Below are positions 63,261 through 64,000 of a stretch of 64,000 nucleotides of DNA, one piece after another. The DNA lies in assembly GCA_038120515.1 (NCBI GenBank), contig JAYOLW010000003.1, positions 1-64,000 on the forward strand. The letters are read 5' to 3'. The notes under the pieces were generated by a model. That model was given only the letters and a program-made list of their open reading frames with translations. It had not been told where the DNA came from and made no database searches. The stretch comes from JADHOX01 sp038120515. GTDB lineage: Bacteria > Pseudomonadota > Alphaproteobacteria > Rickettsiales > JABIRX01. The position numbers and the translations under genes are program-made. The first letter of the stretch is position 1; each line of letters begins with the position of its first letter.

Positions 63261-63725
63261 ATGCTGACATACATACTTTATGAAACGTTAACTTGGGTGA
63301 TATCAATCGGAATTTCAATTTTATTAATTTCATTTCATATAATTTCACTTAGGAAAATTCATTTTGATGTAATAAACAACCCTGACAAAAAAGTTCATTT
63401 TCATATAATAAAAACTATAACCTTTTTAATATTAGTTCATACAATCGAAATCATTGCTTATGGATTTTTATTTTATCTTACATGCGATGTTTTTAGTTTA
63501 GGGCAAGTAATTGGCTCAGAATCATTATTCGATTATTTTCATTTTTCAGCTGCAAGCTATACATCACTAGGATTTGGTGATTTGATACCAGTAGGAACGG
63601 CAAGAGTATTAGCTGGTCTTGAAGCACTTGTAGGTCTTACCATGATTGGATGGACAGTAACATTTACCTACCCATATATTAGAGTTCAGAAAAATCAATC
63701 TAAGGATGCCGTAACATTTTTCTAA
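63261..63725 (+). CDS. two-helix potassium-channel-like protein
   Basis: An ion-channel-superfamily protein. The pore region holds YTSLGFGDLIPVG, a TxGFGD variant of the K+ selectivity filter, flanked by helices (ITFLILVHTIEIIAYGFLFYL before and VLAGLEALVGLTMIGWTVTFTY after). An extra N-terminal helix lies at about residues 8-28. The ATG at 63261 starts at that helix (154 residues); an in-frame TTG at 63210 would add 17 residues and cannot be excluded. The small size and lack of regulatory domains suggest a simple leak or K+/Na+ channel. Confidence 0.82.
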   Translation: MLTYILYETLTWVISIGISILLISFHIISLRKIHFDVINNPDKKVHFHIIKTITFLILVHTIEIIAYGFLFYLTCDVFSLGQVIGSESLFDYFHFSAASYTSLGFGDLIPVGTARVLAGLEALVGLTMIGWTVTFTYPYIRVQKNQSKDAVTFF

Positions 63726-63837
63726 AATATGTTAATTTATTATTAGTTTTAGATTGCTTAATCAACTTATGCAATATAACAAAATATCAATGTAGAGATA
63801 TTGAAAACCATTAAATAATTAATTTAAAATGTTGTTT

Positions 63838-64000
63838 ATGTTAAAGAAATCTCTTTTATCCAAAACTATACTTTCGACTATTTTAAGCCTAGCAATTACA
63901 CAAAACAGCTTTTCAGCTGGTAACACTCATATTCAGCTTCCTGGTAAATTTGATGCCAAGACTAATCAATTTTGGTGGCCCGATCAACTTGATTTATCAA
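63838..64000 (+). CDS. katG: exported catalase-peroxidase, N-terminal fragment
   Basis: Open to the window end, so the 3' part is missing. The ATG at 63838 (another in frame at 63829) begins a signal peptide (MLKKSLLSKTILSTILSLAI, ending before the ...SFSAGN boundary). It is followed by NQFWWPDQLDLS, which matches the WWPxxLNL segment at the N terminus of KatG proteins. Only about 54 residues are visible. The signal peptide points to the periplasmic KatG branch. Identification from this short motif is likely but not certain. Confidence 0.72.
   Translation, partial: MLKKSLLSKTILSTILSLAITQNSFSAGNTHIQLPGKFDAKTNQFWWPDQLDLS

Noticed and set aside
63726..63837. Promoter of the katG fragment (TTGCTT and TATAAC)
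   Set aside because: The spacer is 15 bases and the -10 imperfect; too weak to report as a feature.
1..64000. CRISPR array, prophage or insertion sequence
   Set aside because: No regularly spaced repeats, transposase, integrase or phage structural genes were recognised.

Overview
This window is a gene-dense, very AT-rich piece of a Gram-negative bacterial chromosome. The best fit is an AT-rich alphaproteobacterium. The block hemC-hemD-tatB-tatC-serS, the bamD-recN pair, the thioredoxin-reductase-like ferredoxin NADP reductase, and the AlaC-like aminotransferase next to homoserine dehydrogenase are arrangements I associate with that class. Lipoproteins, BamD, porin-type proteins and Tat genes show a double membrane. 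A photolyase, singlet-oxygen-type lipid genes and two exported peroxidases suggest exposure to light and oxygen. I cannot name the genus or the order. A run of ten N at 25595-25604 shows that the sequence is a scaffold of at least two contigs.

Layout. 1-3150: the 3' part of a very large, Asn/Tyr/Asp-rich, cysteine-rich extracellular-type protein. 3230-7116 (minus): hemC, hemD, tatB, tatC, serS as one overlapping operon. 7204-12684 (plus): a class I glutamine amidotransferase, a pseudouridine synthase, a 1114-residue GltD/PyrK-like flavo-iron-sulfur oxidoreductase and an RsmJ-like methyltransferase. 12670-16244 (minus): HIT protein, ligA and an M48 protease. 16332-18631 (plus): bamD-recN. 18698-19738: an orphan two-helix membrane protein with its own strong promoter, then tRNA-Leu(GAG). 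19985-25375: mutS, a histidinol-phosphatase-type IMPase, an AGCS symporter and a small Ser/Gly-rich orphan. 25440-29514 (minus): ftsK, ferredoxin NADP reductase and ygfZ, the last cut by the scaffold gap. 29708-33379 (plus): mgtE, mreD-like, mrdA, closed by a textbook bidirectional terminator.

33444-39962 (minus): a secreted orphan, tRNA-Glu(TTC), pyrF behind tRNA-Cys, a eukaryote-like pyruvoyl-tetrahydropterin synthase coupled to an SDR, homoserine dehydrogenase, an aminotransferase and two lipoproteins. 40089-46798: a fused peptide-type ABC ATPase, tRNA-Glu(CTC), an M16 homologue lacking the zinc motif, clpB behind a heat-shock-type promoter, and a Fur-boxed iron operon (cupredoxin lipoprotein plus FTR1 permease). 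46926-52731: hemH, an Lrp regulator, photolyase, a membrane-anchored CBS protein, exported glutathione peroxidase, a DUF2237 protein, an epimerase-like protein and Dps.

52776-59709 (minus) is one lipid and photo-oxidative-stress-type gene set: FAD amine oxidase-like protein, DUF1365, cfa, chalcone-isomerase-like, GPH transporter, DUF3833 lipoprotein and two SDRs. 59779-63095 (minus) is a zinc-uptake-type operon: small His/Cys protein, His-rich outer-membrane barrel, znuA and znuB, but no ATPase. The window closes with a two-helix potassium-channel-like protein and the start of an exported catalase-peroxidase.

Three themes tie the accessory genes together: metal supply (Fur-boxed FTR1, Zn/Mn uptake, Dps, hemC/D/H), peroxide and light damage (GPx, KatG, photolyase, the cfa set), and protein export (Tat, Bam, lipoproteins). 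No CRISPR array, prophage, insertion sequence or rRNA was seen. No intergenic stretch exceeds 300 bases. Many genes have no recognisable Shine-Dalgarno sequence.
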